Shown: piece after piece, positions 7,137 to 16,563 of the stretch
Numbering within the stretch: position 1 is the stretch's first letter
Layout: each line of letters starts with the position of its first letter
Assembly: GCA_003249255.1 (NCBI GenBank)
Contig: QKJP01000066.1
Location: 124,001 to 188,000 of the forward strand
Source of the DNA: Bacteroidales bacterium
GTDB taxonomy: Bacteria > Bacteroidota > Bacteroidia > Bacteroidales > Marinilabiliaceae
Length of the DNA stretch: 64,000 nt
Direction: 5' to 3'
Notes under the pieces: model-generated
Told to the model about the DNA's origin: nothing
What the model saw: the letters and a program-made list of their open reading frames with translations, nothing else
The model's database searches: none
Program-made: the position numbers and the translations under genes

Positions 7137-7643
7137 TTACTTAAACTCTTTCTTTAGGCTATCTACCCATTGTTCAATGCGTTCATTGCTAAGAGCAGCC
7201 TGATTTTCAATATCTAAAGCTAACCCTACAAATTGATCATCTCTTTGGGCTCTACTTTCTTCAAATTCGTAACCTTCAGTAGAAGTAAACCCAACGATCT
7301 TTCCTCCTTGTGATTCAAGAATTTCGGCCATGATACCTATGCCATCTACAAAATTTTCAGGATAACCTTTTTGATCTCCTCCACCAAAAATAGCAAAGTG
7401 TTTTCTACTTAATTTTTCATCTTCAATTGATGGTAAAAACTCATCCCAATAAATTGGTAACTCGCCATCAAACCAGGTTGGAACCGCTAAGATGTAATTG
7501 GTAAATGGCATAAAATCTTCTTTGGTAGCAACATCTACATCTACTTCTTTTACAGGTGTATCACCCAGAAGTTTGATGATTTTTTTGATTTGTTGTCCGG
7601 TTTTAACCGAACGAAAACTGTAAAATATACCTATTTCTTTCAT
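7137..7643 (-). CDS. Long-chain flavodoxin-like protein with altered FMN loop
   Basis: Flavodoxins are small FMN electron carriers. This 168-aa protein matches long-chain FldA-type flavodoxins over most of its length, notably FGGGDQKGYPENFVDGIG, the segment GFTSTEGYEFEESRAQRD and FVGLALD. The N-terminal phosphate-binding loop, normally T-x-T-G-x-T right after the first strand, reads FYSFRSVKTGQQI here: it is shifted and lacks two of the threonines. FMN affinity may differ, or the protein may have another role. It is the last gene of an operon with E2 and E1 of a 2-oxoacid dehydrogenase (15 bp after E1), so it may serve as redox partner or in an alternative oxidation route; that is inference. 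Confidence 0.85.
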   Translation of the reverse strand: MKEIGIFYSFRSVKTGQQIKKIIKLLGDTPVKEVDVDVATKEDFMPFTNYILAVPTWFDGELPIYWDEFLPSIEDEKLSRKHFAIFGGGDQKGYPENFVDGIGIMAEILESQGGKIVGFTSTEGYEFEESRAQRDDQFVGLALDIENQAALSNERIEQWVDSLKKEFK

Positions 7644-7658
7644 TGTTAAAACCTTTCT

Positions 7659-9710
7659 TTAGTACGCTAATAATTCTTTAACTGCATCTAAAATCTTCTT
7701 GTTATTCGGTAATACCGCTGCCTCTAAAGTACGGTTAAATCCAACAGGAGTAAATTCTGAGCCTACGCGTTTTACCGGTGCGTCTAGATATTCGAATGCG
7801 TCTGCTGCAATTTGAGCAGCTACCTCTCCACCAAATCCGGCAAACACCTTATCCTCGTGTACAATAAGTACTTTAGATGTTTTCTTAACCGAATTTAGAA
7901 TGGTTTCTGTATCAAGCGGAAGTAAGGAACGAAGGTCAATGACTTCAATGTTTACACCTTCTTCTTGATTTAGATGCTCAGCAACTTCTAAACACATGTG
8001 TGTCGTATTTCCATAAGTAATGATTGTTAAATCATCTCCTTGTCGACGGATTCTTGCCTTGCCAAAGGGCACTTCAAAATCGTCCGGAATTGGTGTGGCT
8101 GCTTTGGGCGCATTGTACAACGCTTTCGGTTCCATAAAAACTGTCATCCCTTCTGATCGCATACAGGTGCGTAATAATCCGGCAGCATCATCAGCAAAAG
8201 AAGGATATACGATTCTTACACCAGGGAAAGTTGTTAAAGCACTTTCGATGTTTTGTGAGTGATAGAGACCTCCTCCAATGTATCCACCCGAAGCTAAACG
8301 AACGGTAATATTAGGTGAGAACTGACCTTTTGTACGCCAGTATTCATGAGTAGTCTCCACAAATTGCTCCATAGCCGGCCAGAAATAATCAGCGAATTCT
8401 GCTCCTTCGACCACGACTCTTATTTTCTTATCAAAGCGTACCATTCCATTGGCAGTACCCATAATAAAGTCTTCGGCAATTGGTGCGTTAAATACTCGCT
8501 CTTTACCAAATTCTTGCTGCATACCTTTTGATACGTTGAAGATCCCTCCTTTGTCTTTGTTGGCGATATCTTGCCCCCAAATATATGTATCCGGATTATG
8601 TCTGAATTCTGCTTTTAATGTTTCATTTAAACCTTCGATTAATTTCTTAGGCTCTCCTTCATAAGTGTGTGTGCCATCCGGATATTTCTCAGACACATAT
8701 GGAGACGGAATTACAAAATCATGAATTGATTCAGGTGTTGGATGGGGAGCCATAAGGCCTTTCTTATGAGCTACTTTTACTTCAGCTGCAACTTCATCCT
8801 CAATAACTTTTATTTCATCTTCTGTAGCTCTGTTGTAGCGCAGCAACAAACGCCGATATTTTGCCAAAGGATCGTATTCCAACACATAACCAAGTTCATT
8901 ATTATCACGGTATAGTTCATGTCGATCTGAATTACTATGCGAGTGAATTCGCACACAGTTGGCTTGCACAATTACCGGATGTTGTTCTTCTCGAGCAATT
9001 CGCATCGCTTCGGTCATGGCATTCATCGAATCAAAAACATCTTTACCATTACAATAAATAATCTTTAGATGCTTTAGTCCTTCAAAGTTTTTTGCAACTT
9101 TTCGATTGGCTTGCTGATCCTTTTTGGGGACAGAAATCCCATAACCATTATCCTGAAATACAAAAACTACCGGTAATTGCTCTTTAGTTGCTCCATTTAC
9201 AGCTTCGTAAACATAACCTTCTGATACAGATGATTCACCTTGTGAACTAATCGCTACTCCGTTTGATTTGTAGGTTTTTATAGCTCGAGCAATTCCTGCT
9301 GCATGTAAAGTATGGTTTCCAGTGCAGGAAGAAACATTATGAATGTTCCATTCCGGTTTTGCAAAGTGATTGGACATGTGCCGTCCGCCACCTGCAACAT
9401 CTGCATCTTTTGAAATCCCATTATAAATGATCTCCTCTGCAGTTAAGCCTGCAGATACATTGGTTACTAAGTCTCTGTAGTACGGAAAAAGGTGATCTGT
9501 TTCTCGATTAAAAACCTGACCAATAGCTAATTGAATGCCATCATGACCAGCGGCCGGTGCGTGGTATGACCAGCCTATGGCTTGTTTCAGATAATTGGGA
9601 GCTTTTTCATCAAGTGTACGTCCTAAAAATAAGATTTTGTACCACTTTAATAAAGTCTCTTTATCTGTTTTATTTATTGAATATAGTTTTGGATAATTAT
9701 TCATCTCCAA
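7659..9710 (-). CDS. 2-oxoacid dehydrogenase E1, fused alpha and beta subunits
   Basis: E1 decarboxylates a 2-oxoacid with thiamine diphosphate and transfers the acyl group to lipoyl-E2. The 683-aa protein is a fusion: residues about 1-340 are the alpha (TPP-binding) part, with GWSYHAPAAGHDGIQLAIG and the TPP/Mg motif region SQGESSVSEG to QDNGYG; residues about 355-683 are the beta part, with NAPIAEDFIMGTANG and a C-terminal transketolase domain ending in AAQIAADAFEYLDAPVKRVG. Similarity is closest to branched-chain or pyruvate E1, and I cannot decide the substrate. It lies 17 bp after the E2 gene and 15 bp before the flavodoxin gene, so one operon is likely. No E3 or lipoylation gene is in the window. 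Confidence 0.93.
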   Translation of the reverse strand: MEMNNYPKLYSINKTDKETLLKWYKILFLGRTLDEKAPNYLKQAIGWSYHAPAAGHDGIQLAIGQVFNRETDHLFPYYRDLVTNVSAGLTAEEIIYNGISKDADVAGGGRHMSNHFAKPEWNIHNVSSCTGNHTLHAAGIARAIKTYKSNGVAISSQGESSVSEGYVYEAVNGATKEQLPVVFVFQDNGYGISVPKKDQQANRKVAKNFEGLKHLKIIYCNGKDVFDSMNAMTEAMRIAREEQHPVIVQANCVRIHSHSNSDRHELYRDNNELGYVLEYDPLAKYRRLLLRYNRATEDEIKVIEDEVAAEVKVAHKKGLMAPHPTPESIHDFVIPSPYVSEKYPDGTHTYEGEPKKLIEGLNETLKAEFRHNPDTYIWGQDIANKDKGGIFNVSKGMQQEFGKERVFNAPIAEDFIMGTANGMVRFDKKIRVVVEGAEFADYFWPAMEQFVETTHEYWRTKGQFSPNITVRLASGGYIGGGLYHSQNIESALTTFPGVRIVYPSFADDAAGLLRTCMRSEGMTVFMEPKALYNAPKAATPIPDDFEVPFGKARIRRQGDDLTIITYGNTTHMCLEVAEHLNQEEGVNIEVIDLRSLLPLDTETILNSVKKTSKVLIVHEDKVFAGFGGEVAAQIAADAFEYLDAPVKRVGSEFTPVGFNRTLEAAVLPNNKKILDAVKELLAY

Positions 9711-9727
9711 ACAATTTTAAGTAAATA

Positions 9728-11029
9728 CTAGATTTCCTGATTGATGTCCCAAGCTTCCAAATAGTCAGCAATACGCTTTAAAAAGCTACCTCCTAACATA
9801 CCATCTACTACACGGTGATCGTACGATAATGACAAGAACATTTTGTGACGAATACCAATTACATCACCTGTTGGTGTTTCAATAACGGCTGGCTTCTTTT
9901 CAATAGAACCTGTTGCAAGAATGGCAACTTGGGGCTGATTAATAATTGGGGTACCGATGATGTTTTGGAATGATCCAAAATTAGAAACAGTAAATGTACC
10001 TCCTTGAATATCATCCGGAGTCAACTTATTTTCACGCGCTAAACCTGCCAACCGAGTAATGTCTTCGCTTAAGCCTACTAAGTTCTTTTTATCAGCTTGC
10101 TTGATAACCGGTACAATTAAGTTTCCGGAGGGAAGCGCAACTGCTAGTCCAACATTAACTTGCTTGCGGTAAATAATTTTATCTCCATCAACGGATGCAT
10201 TTACACCAGGGAAATCCTTAAGCGCTTTAGCAATTGCTTCGGTGATTATAGGCATGTAGGTAATTTTTACCCCATGTTTCTTATAGAAAGCATCTTTGTT
10301 TTTTTCTCTCCATAAAACAATGTTGGTCAGATCTGCCTCCACAACACTGGTTACATGTGGAGAAACATGTTTTGACATTACCATGTGTTCGGCTATTAAC
10401 TTACGCATACGATCCATTGTAACAATATCGTCTTCTGCAGATATCGATACAGGAGCTGGTGTATGTTGTTTGGTGGCTATCGATGTAGAAGTTTGCGGTA
10501 CTTTAACTTCTTTAGCAGGTACAGAAGCAGCTTTATGATTAACACTTTCCCCTTTTAAATAGTCTAAAATGTCGTTTTTTGTTACTCTGCCATCTTTCCC
10601 GGTACCTTTAATTTTTTCGAGTTCTGCATTACTAATACCCTCTTCCTTTGCAATGCTTCTAACTAAGGGCGAATAGAAACGATCTGAGGAAATATTAATA
10701 GTGTCTTTTAAGGAAGCTTCTGAGGTCTTAGTTTCTTTTTCTTCCGGTTGCGAAACTTCACTGGCAGAACCTCCATCAACACCTTCTTCCTCCAATGAGA
10801 TAATAGCTACAGGTTTCCCTACTGCAACAACATCATCCACTGAATAAAGAATCTCCTTTATTACTCCATCTACCGGTGATGGAATTTCTGAATCTACCTT
10901 ATCGGTAGCGATCTCTAAAAGAACATCATCTTCCTTAATTGTATCTCCTACAGAAACAAACCATTTTGTAATTGTTGCTTCTTCAACACTTTCGCCCATT
11001 TTTGGCATTAGTATTTCAAATGTTGACAT
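9728..11029 (-). CDS. 2-oxoacid dehydrogenase E2 (dihydrolipoamide acyltransferase)
   Basis: E2 forms the core of the complex and moves the acyl group from lipoate to CoA. The 433-aa protein has one N-terminal lipoyl domain with the modified Lys in EIATDKVDSEIPSP (about residue 44), a linker rich in Ser, Glu and Thr, a peripheral-subunit binding domain (YSPLVRSIAKEEG to GRVTKNDILDYL, about 118-158), a second linker, and the catalytic domain ending with SYDHRVVDG, which holds the active-site His and Asp. It is the first gene of the E2-E1-flavodoxin operon. The order with E2 before E1 is unusual for this complex. No clear -7 promoter element was identified upstream. Confidence 0.94.
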   Translation of the reverse strand: MSTFEILMPKMGESVEEATITKWFVSVGDTIKEDDVLLEIATDKVDSEIPSPVDGVIKEILYSVDDVVAVGKPVAIISLEEEGVDGGSASEVSQPEEKETKTSEASLKDTINISSDRFYSPLVRSIAKEEGISNAELEKIKGTGKDGRVTKNDILDYLKGESVNHKAASVPAKEVKVPQTSTSIATKQHTPAPVSISAEDDIVTMDRMRKLIAEHMVMSKHVSPHVTSVVEADLTNIVLWREKNKDAFYKKHGVKITYMPIITEAIAKALKDFPGVNASVDGDKIIYRKQVNVGLAVALPSGNLIVPVIKQADKKNLVGLSEDITRLAGLARENKLTPDDIQGGTFTVSNFGSFQNIIGTPIINQPQVAILATGSIEKKPAVIETPTGDVIGIRHKMFLSLSYDHRVVDGMLGGSFLKRIADYLEAWDINQEI

Positions 11030-11503
11030 ATAGTATATAATTTAATAATTACTTTTTTTTTATGAATTTGTAAACTCCATTGTACAAACAGCATAAACTG
11101 TAAAATGTTTTAAGATCTGTTTCTCTTTAATGTGAAAATGTCCTATAGTAAAACACCATAAAAAGTAAAAGGTTTATGTAAATGCACCCTTTATAATTCA
11201 TTTATCTATCTGTTATTTTGATATTTATATCTTTTCATTGAGGATATCTGTAACTAAATAAGAGTAATTAAGTAAGCTCCTTTAATTAAGCAAAAATGTG
11301 TTTTCGAACATTTAAATTGCTGGTTTTTGAGAGATAATTATTTTAGGTTTTATGCTGATTAAATGTATTTTTTACTTTTTTCGTGAAAAATCGCTATAAA
11401 GCATAAAACTAGGGTTCTTTAATTCCGTATTAATACTTATCTTCAATTTTCGAAACAAGACAAGCATTGTTTTGTTATATTGTGAAATTTAAATGTAGAA
11501 GCT
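11030..11503. other. Divergent intergenic region between the E2 gene and clpC
   Basis: 474 bp without a gene. It contains a perfect 10-bp inverted repeat GTTTTATGCT (11347-11356) / AGCATAAAAC (11400-11409) enclosing a smaller TTTTTCGTGAAAAA hairpin, about 95 bp upstream of clpC. No CIRCE element and no convincing TAnnTTTG was seen for clpC. Confidence 0.5.
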
Positions 11504-14032
11504 ATGGATTTGAATTTTTCAGCTCGTATTAAAGATGTGATATCATATAGCAAAGAAGAGGCTGAGCGATTAGGCAATCAGTTCATATCACCCGAACATT
11601 TGATTCTTGGAATTTTACGTGAAGGTGAAGGCAAAGCTGTTCAAATTCTTCAGGCATTTGATGTTAATCTTTTAAAAATAAAAAATGCAATAGAGTCCCA
11701 TTTAAGAAGTGGTGATCCTATTGATTCAGATAACTTACCTCTGCTTAAATCTTCAGAACGAGTACTAAAGCTAGTTCATCTTGAAGCTCGCTCATTAAAG
11801 AGTAAAAGTGTAGATACTAGTCATTTATTACTGGCTCTATTAAAGGAAAAAAGCAGTATAATTTGGGAAATTATGGCAGAAGAAAATATTGATTATCAAA
11901 AAGTAAAATATCAATTGAAGCAAGGTCTACCTTTAGGCCAAGCAGATTATCCGGATGATGATGATCAAGATAATCCATTTTCTAGTGGAGGCGGTTCAGG
12001 TTCAGGATCTTCTCAGGAAGGAAGTTCCAGTTCAGGTAAATCAAGTGGCAAATCGGGATCAGATACACCGGTATTGGATAATTTCGGAATTGATATTACA
12101 AAGGCTGCGGAAGAAGGACGCCTTGACCCTATTGTGGGCCGTGAAAATGAAATTGAACGTTTAGCTCAGATTTTGAGTCGTCGGAAAAAGAATAATCCGA
12201 TTCTTATTGGAGAGCCTGGTGTTGGAAAATCTGCTATTGCTGAAGGATTAGCATTACGTATTGTGGCCAAAAAGGTATCCCGTGTTTTATTTGGTAAACG
12301 TGTGGTTACCTTAGACTTGGCTTCTATTGTTGCCGGTACTAAATACCGAGGTCAATTTGAAGAACGTATGAAAGCGATCTTAAATGAATTGAGTCGAAAT
12401 GCAGATATCATTTTGTTCATTGATGAAATTCATACAATTGTAGGAGCTGGTGGTGCCACCGGATCTTTAGATGCTGCCAACATGTTAAAACCGGCATTGG
12501 CTCGTGGAGAAATTCAATGTATTGGTGCCACTACCTTAGATGAATATCGTCAGCATATTGAAAAGGATGGTGCCTTAGAGCGTCGTTTTCAGAAAATTAT
12601 GATCGAACCTACTTCTACGGCAGAAACAGTTGAGATCTTAAATAATATTCGTGCAAAGTACGAAGATCACCATAATGTGAACTTTACACCTGAAGCTATT
12701 GAAGCTTGTGTAAAATTAACCGAACGTTATATTTCTGATCGTCATTTGCCGGATAAAGCTATTGATGCTCTGGATGAAGCAGGTTCTCGCGTACACATCT
12801 CAAACATTGTAGTTCCTGAAACAATTTTAAAGATTGAGAAGGAAATTGACGAGGTTAAAGAAAACAAAATTAAAGCGGTAAAAGCTCAGAATTTTGAATT
12901 AGCAGCAAGCTTTAGAGATAAAGAAAAGAGCTTATTAGAAGCCTTGGAAGATGCCAAAAATAAGTGGGAAGAAGAACTTCAGCAACACCGGGAAATCGTT
13001 GACGAAGAAAAAGTTGCAGAAGTCGTTGCTATGATGACAGGAGTTCCTGTTCAGAGAGTAGCACAGGCTGAGATGACTCGTTTATTAAAAATGCCGGAAG
13101 AATTAAATGGAACTGTTATTGGCCAGAATGAAGCGATTGCTAAAGTTGTAAAAGCAATTCAGCGTAACCGGGCAGGATTAAAAGATCCAAACCGTCCAAT
13201 TGGTACCTTTGTATTTTTAGGGCCTACTGGTGTTGGTAAAACCCACTTAGCAAAAGTTTTAGCTAATTATTTGTTTGACACTACTGATGCATTAATCCGC
13301 GTAGATATGAGTGAGTTTATGGAAAAATTCTCCGTATCTCGTTTAGTTGGCGCACCTCCGGGATATGTTGGCTATGAAGAAGGTGGACAGTTAACCGAGA
13401 AAGTTCGACGTAAACCATATGCTGTAATACTTTTAGATGAGATTGAAAAAGCTCACCCGGATGTATTTAATTTGCTGTTACAAGTTCTTGACGAAGGACG
13501 TTTAACAGATAGTTTAGGTCGTAAGGTAGACTTTAAGAATACCATTATTATTATGACTTCTAATATCGGTACACGAGCTTTAAAAGACTTTGGACGTGGT
13601 GTTGGTTTCAATACTCCAAGTCGTGAAAGTGATTCTGACCACGCAAAAGGAGTAATTGATAAAGCATTAAAGAAAGCCTTTGCACCTGAGTTCTTAAACC
13701 GTATTGATGATGTGATTATTTTTAACAGTCTTGATAAAGAAGATATTCATAAAATTATTGATATAGAATTGAAAGGTCTTTATGATCGTGTTGAGCAACT
13801 TGGTTATAAATTAGAATTAACTGATAAAGCTAAAGACTTTATTGCAAATAAGGGATACGATCAACAGTATGGTGCTCGTCCCCTAAAAAGAGCGATTCAA
13901 AAGTACTTGGAAGATGAAATGGCAGAAGTCATTATTCAAGCATCAGTGAGTGATGGTGATATCATACAAGTCGATTACGATGATGAAAAAATCGTTACTG
14001 AAATTATAAAAGTTAAAGTTGAAGAAAACTAA
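11504..14032 (+). CDS. clpC: ATP-dependent Clp protease ATP-binding subunit ClpC
   Basis: ClpC is an AAA+ unfoldase that feeds proteins to ClpP. The 842-aa protein has the two N-terminal Clp repeats (about 1-145), a Gly/Ser-rich linker (about 160-190), AAA-1 with Walker A GEPGVGKS and Walker B ILFIDEIHT, a short coiled middle region carrying a UVR motif (around FELAASFRDKEKSLLEA, about 465) and AAA-2 with GPTGVGKT and VILLDEIEKAHPDV. The UVR motif and short middle domain mark ClpC rather than ClpB. Monocistronic, with a strong terminator 6 bp after the stop. No ClpP or McsA/B gene is near. The linker is unusually long and low in complexity. Confidence 0.95.
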   Translation: MDLNFSARIKDVISYSKEEAERLGNQFISPEHLILGILREGEGKAVQILQAFDVNLLKIKNAIESHLRSGDPIDSDNLPLLKSSERVLKLVHLEARSLKSKSVDTSHLLLALLKEKSSIIWEIMAEENIDYQKVKYQLKQGLPLGQADYPDDDDQDNPFSSGGGSGSGSSQEGSSSSGKSSGKSGSDTPVLDNFGIDITKAAEEGRLDPIVGRENEIERLAQILSRRKKNNPILIGEPGVGKSAIAEGLALRIVAKKVSRVLFGKRVVTLDLASIVAGTKYRGQFEERMKAILNELSRNADIILFIDEIHTIVGAGGATGSLDAANMLKPALARGEIQCIGATTLDEYRQHIEKDGALERRFQKIMIEPTSTAETVEILNNIRAKYEDHHNVNFTPEAIEACVKLTERYISDRHLPDKAIDALDEAGSRVHISNIVVPETILKIEKEIDEVKENKIKAVKAQNFELAASFRDKEKSLLEALEDAKNKWEEELQQHREIVDEEKVAEVVAMMTGVPVQRVAQAEMTRLLKMPEELNGTVIGQNEAIAKVVKAIQRNRAGLKDPNRPIGTFVFLGPTGVGKTHLAKVLANYLFDTTDALIRVDMSEFMEKFSVSRLVGAPPGYVGYEEGGQLTEKVRRKPYAVILLDEIEKAHPDVFNLLLQVLDEGRLTDSLGRKVDFKNTIIIMTSNIGTRALKDFGRGVGFNTPSRESDSDHAKGVIDKALKKAFAPEFLNRIDDVIIFNSLDKEDIHKIIDIELKGLYDRVEQLGYKLELTDKAKDFIANKGYDQQYGARPLKRAIQKYLEDEMAEVIIQASVSDGDIIQVDYDDEKIVTEIIKVKVEEN

Positions 14033-14037
14033 ATAGA

Positions 14038-14064
14038 AAGCTGCTCATTGAGCAGCTTTTTTTT
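14038..14064 (+). terminator. clpC terminator
   Basis: Stem AAGCTGCTC/GAGCAGCTT with loop ATT and a run of eight T. Confidence 0.92.
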
Positions 14065-14082
14065 ACTTCTATCCCATTAAAT

Positions 14083-14309
14083 ATGAAAATTGCAAGTGCT
14101 CAAATTCAATCAGGTGAAAGTTTCCAATTAAACCTACAAAAGTATTTAGATTGTTGTGAAATAGCTGTTAAAAATGATGTTGATGAATCTTATTTGTAAT
14201 GTCTTTAACAGGATATCAGAGAGAAAAAGCCTCACAAATGGCATTTTCTACTTCAGATTCACGGTTGGATAAGGTAGAGAATCATTCCGTGAGTTTAAAG
14301 CTTCGGTAA
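14083..14309 (+). pseudogene. Remnant of a carbon-nitrogen hydrolase (nitrilase family) gene
   Basis: An ATG at 14083 reads MKIASAQIQSGESFQLNLQK, the typical start of nitrilase-superfamily amidohydrolases, but ends at a TAA at 14197 after 38 codons. In a different frame, from 14199, the sequence continues as SLTGYQREKASQMAFSTSDS, which resembles the family's ELSLTGYEP..A..LAF segment, until a stop at 14307. The conserved FPE that carries the catalytic Glu, normally just before SLTGY, is lost at the frameshift. Most of the rest of the gene (about 700 bp expected) is missing; 14310-14396 may hold a further scrap. Clearly non-functional. Confidence 0.75.
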
Positions 14310-14400
14310 GTAGAATAAAATAATGAACTTATTGCCAAATATGAATAAAATGAAGAAGGTGTTATAATTTTTAAACAACAGAATGGTGATTTCAAGGCAC

Positions 14401-14434
14401 AAAAAAAGCGACTACTTTAAGGTAATCGCTTTTT
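14401..14434 (-). terminator. Terminator of the exported TPR gene
   Basis: Stem AAAGCGA.TAC/GGTA.TCGCTTT with loop TTTAA. On the minus strand it is followed by seven T. Confidence 0.85.
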
Positions 14435-14453
14435 CATATTATAGATATAACTA

Positions 14454-15095
14454 TTATGCTTCTAAACTTGCTTTAATGCTATCTAAGATTTTTTGAGCAT
14501 TTTCATCAGCTGGATTTAGCTCTAATGCTTTATTCGCTAATTCGGCAGCTTTGTCCAATTCAACTTTTGCTTTTGCTTTAATTTCATCCCACTGGTCACG
14601 ATTACCATCTACTCTTGTATTTAGTAAGTTGGTACCTTCTGTAAAAAAGTCGTTACTCTTGCGAACGTAAATCTTTGCAAGGTCTTTTTTCATTTGATCA
14701 GCATATTTTTCACCGGCATAAGCTTCAATTCCAGCAGTTAATACTTTTTCAGCTTCATCCTCTTTATTAACTTTTTCTAAACATTTAGCTTTGAAATAAG
14801 TTGCAGCATCTGCCTTATATGCCTCCGATATACTCCTATCATAATATTTGATAGCCGTATCGTATTTCTTTTCTTTGCGAGCACATGTTGCAGTGTTGAA
14901 AATCATTGCTGCATCAGTTTCTTCATCGCCCCAGGCAGCAATTGCTTTTTCGAATAATCCTAATGCGGTTTTGTAATCTTTTGCTTTTAAAGCTGCATTT
15001 CCTTCATTTTTTAATTCTGCTGCACTTTTGTCTTGAGCTGTAAGGGCTCCGACAAACATCATCATTAATAAGGAGAAAGTTGCTAAATACTTCAT
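14454..15095 (-). CDS. Exported tetratricopeptide-repeat protein
   Basis: The 213-aa protein begins with a signal peptide (MKYLATFSLLMMMFVGALTA, cleavage before QDKS). The mature part consists of about four TPR-like helix pairs: AALKAKDYKTALGLFEKAIA, KEKKYDTAIKYYDRSIS, a degenerate third, and AELANKALELNPADENAQKI. There is no catalytic motif, so a scaffold or adaptor role in the periplasm is the most that can be said. It lies alone between the clpC region and the threonine operon on the minus strand, 107 bp after thrC, with its own terminator; it may be transcribed from the thr promoter or from one in the gap. Confidence 0.85.
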   Translation of the reverse strand: MKYLATFSLLMMMFVGALTAQDKSAAELKNEGNAALKAKDYKTALGLFEKAIAAWGDEETDAAMIFNTATCARKEKKYDTAIKYYDRSISEAYKADAATYFKAKCLEKVNKEDEAEKVLTAGIEAYAGEKYADQMKKDLAKIYVRKSNDFFTEGTNLLNTRVDGNRDQWDEIKAKAKVELDKAAELANKALELNPADENAQKILDSIKASLEA

Positions 15096-15202
15096 AATAA
15101 ATACTTTTTATTTTTAATTGTTGATTTAGTTCCAGTTTGAACCTTAAAATTAACGTTTTTTTGCAAAAACACTAAAAGGTGTTACAAAAACTAAACCAAA
15201 CA

Positions 15203-16510
15203 TTACTTAAACTTTGCGTTAGATTGTAAGAATTTCTTAAAATCTTCGTATTGGCCAGATATATTCTCAACCTGCTTCTCTCCTTTTAAGAAAGCTTTTA
15301 AACGCTCTGGTTGCTCTACTTCACGACCTATTTCAGCTTCCACGATATCCGGGAATTTAGCCGGGTGAGCAGTTGCAATAAAGATACCTTTTTCATCTCC
15401 TGTCAATTGCTTTTCTAATGCTTTGTAAGCAACAGCTCCATGAGGATCCAAAACGTATTTAGTAGTTTCGTATACGTCTTTAATTGTTTTGTGAATAATT
15501 TCATCTGTAACAACTTCTGTTTTTAACGATTCACGCATGGCTTCCCAATCGTGTTTAAATAACTCCTGAATACGTACAAAGTTACTTGGATCACCAACAT
15601 CCATCGCGTTGGCGGGAGTTGCAACACTTGGAGCAGGTTTATATTTACCTGTTTTCATGTACTGAGGTACGATATCATTGATGTTTGTGGCAGCAATAAA
15701 ACGCTTAATTGGTAAGCCCATTTGATGACCAATTAATCCGGCAGTAAGATTCCCAAAGTTACCCGAAGGTACGCAAATTACAGTTTTCTCGCGTTCTTCT
15801 TTACTCATTTGAGCAACAGCATAGAAATAGTAAACCATTTGAGGAAGGAAACGAGCTAAGTTGATAGAATTAGCTGATGTAAGAATCATTTCCTCGCAAA
15901 GGGCTTCATCCATAAATGCTGTTTTTACCAAGCGTTGGCAATCATCAAAAGTACCTTCTACTTCAACAGCAGTAATATTCTGGCCTAAAGTAGTGAATTG
16001 TTTTTCTTGTACATTACTTACTAAGCCTTTAGGATATAACACTACAACGTTAACACCATCAACACCTAAGAAGCCGTTAGCAACAGCACTACCTGTATCG
16101 CCAGATGTAGCCACTAATACATTGATAGGCTTCTCTCCTTTTGATGTAAAACTTGCCATTACACGAGCTAGAAAACGTGCACCAACGTCTTTAAATGCTA
16201 AAGTAGGTCCATGAAATAGCTCAAGTGAAGAAATTTTATCCGTTACCTTAACTAATGGAATTGGGAAATTAAAAGCATCAGCCGTTAATTGTTTAAATTC
16301 TACTTCAGGAATGTCAGGGCAGAAAAAATGTTTTAATGTTTCAAAACCAATTTCTCCGACAGTCATTCCTGCTAATTTGTCCCAAAATGCTTCATCCATT
16401 GTAGGAATTGATTCCGGCATGTATAAACCATTACCTGGAGCTAAGCCTTTTAATACAGCGCTTTTAAGGTCGCTTTTGTGCTTAGAATCTTGTGTGCTAT
16501 AAAATTGCAT
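15203..16510 (-). CDS. thrC: Threonine synthase
   Basis: Converts O-phosphohomoserine to threonine with PLP, the last step of the pathway. The 435-aa length fits the longer (type 1, E. coli-like) class. The PLP lysine lies in LAFKDVGARF (near residue 110), and the phosphate-binding ATSGDTGSAVA and VCVPSGNFGNLTAG segments are present. It is the third gene of thrA - PGM-like - thrC. The 128-bp gap to the upstream gene holds a repeated palindromic element but no clear terminator, so co-transcription is expected. The gene is complete. Confidence 0.96.
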   Translation of the reverse strand: MQFYSTQDSKHKSDLKSAVLKGLAPGNGLYMPESIPTMDEAFWDKLAGMTVGEIGFETLKHFFCPDIPEVEFKQLTADAFNFPIPLVKVTDKISSLELFHGPTLAFKDVGARFLARVMASFTSKGEKPINVLVATSGDTGSAVANGFLGVDGVNVVVLYPKGLVSNVQEKQFTTLGQNITAVEVEGTFDDCQRLVKTAFMDEALCEEMILTSANSINLARFLPQMVYYFYAVAQMSKEEREKTVICVPSGNFGNLTAGLIGHQMGLPIKRFIAATNINDIVPQYMKTGKYKPAPSVATPANAMDVGDPSNFVRIQELFKHDWEAMRESLKTEVVTDEIIHKTIKDVYETTKYVLDPHGAVAYKALEKQLTGDEKGIFIATAHPAKFPDIVEAEIGREVEQPERLKAFLKGEKQVENISGQYEDFKKFLQSNAKFK

Positions 16511-16563
16511 CTTACTGCTTATTTAAAGTTTTGTATTGTGATTTATATCCAGCTATAAAAAAC

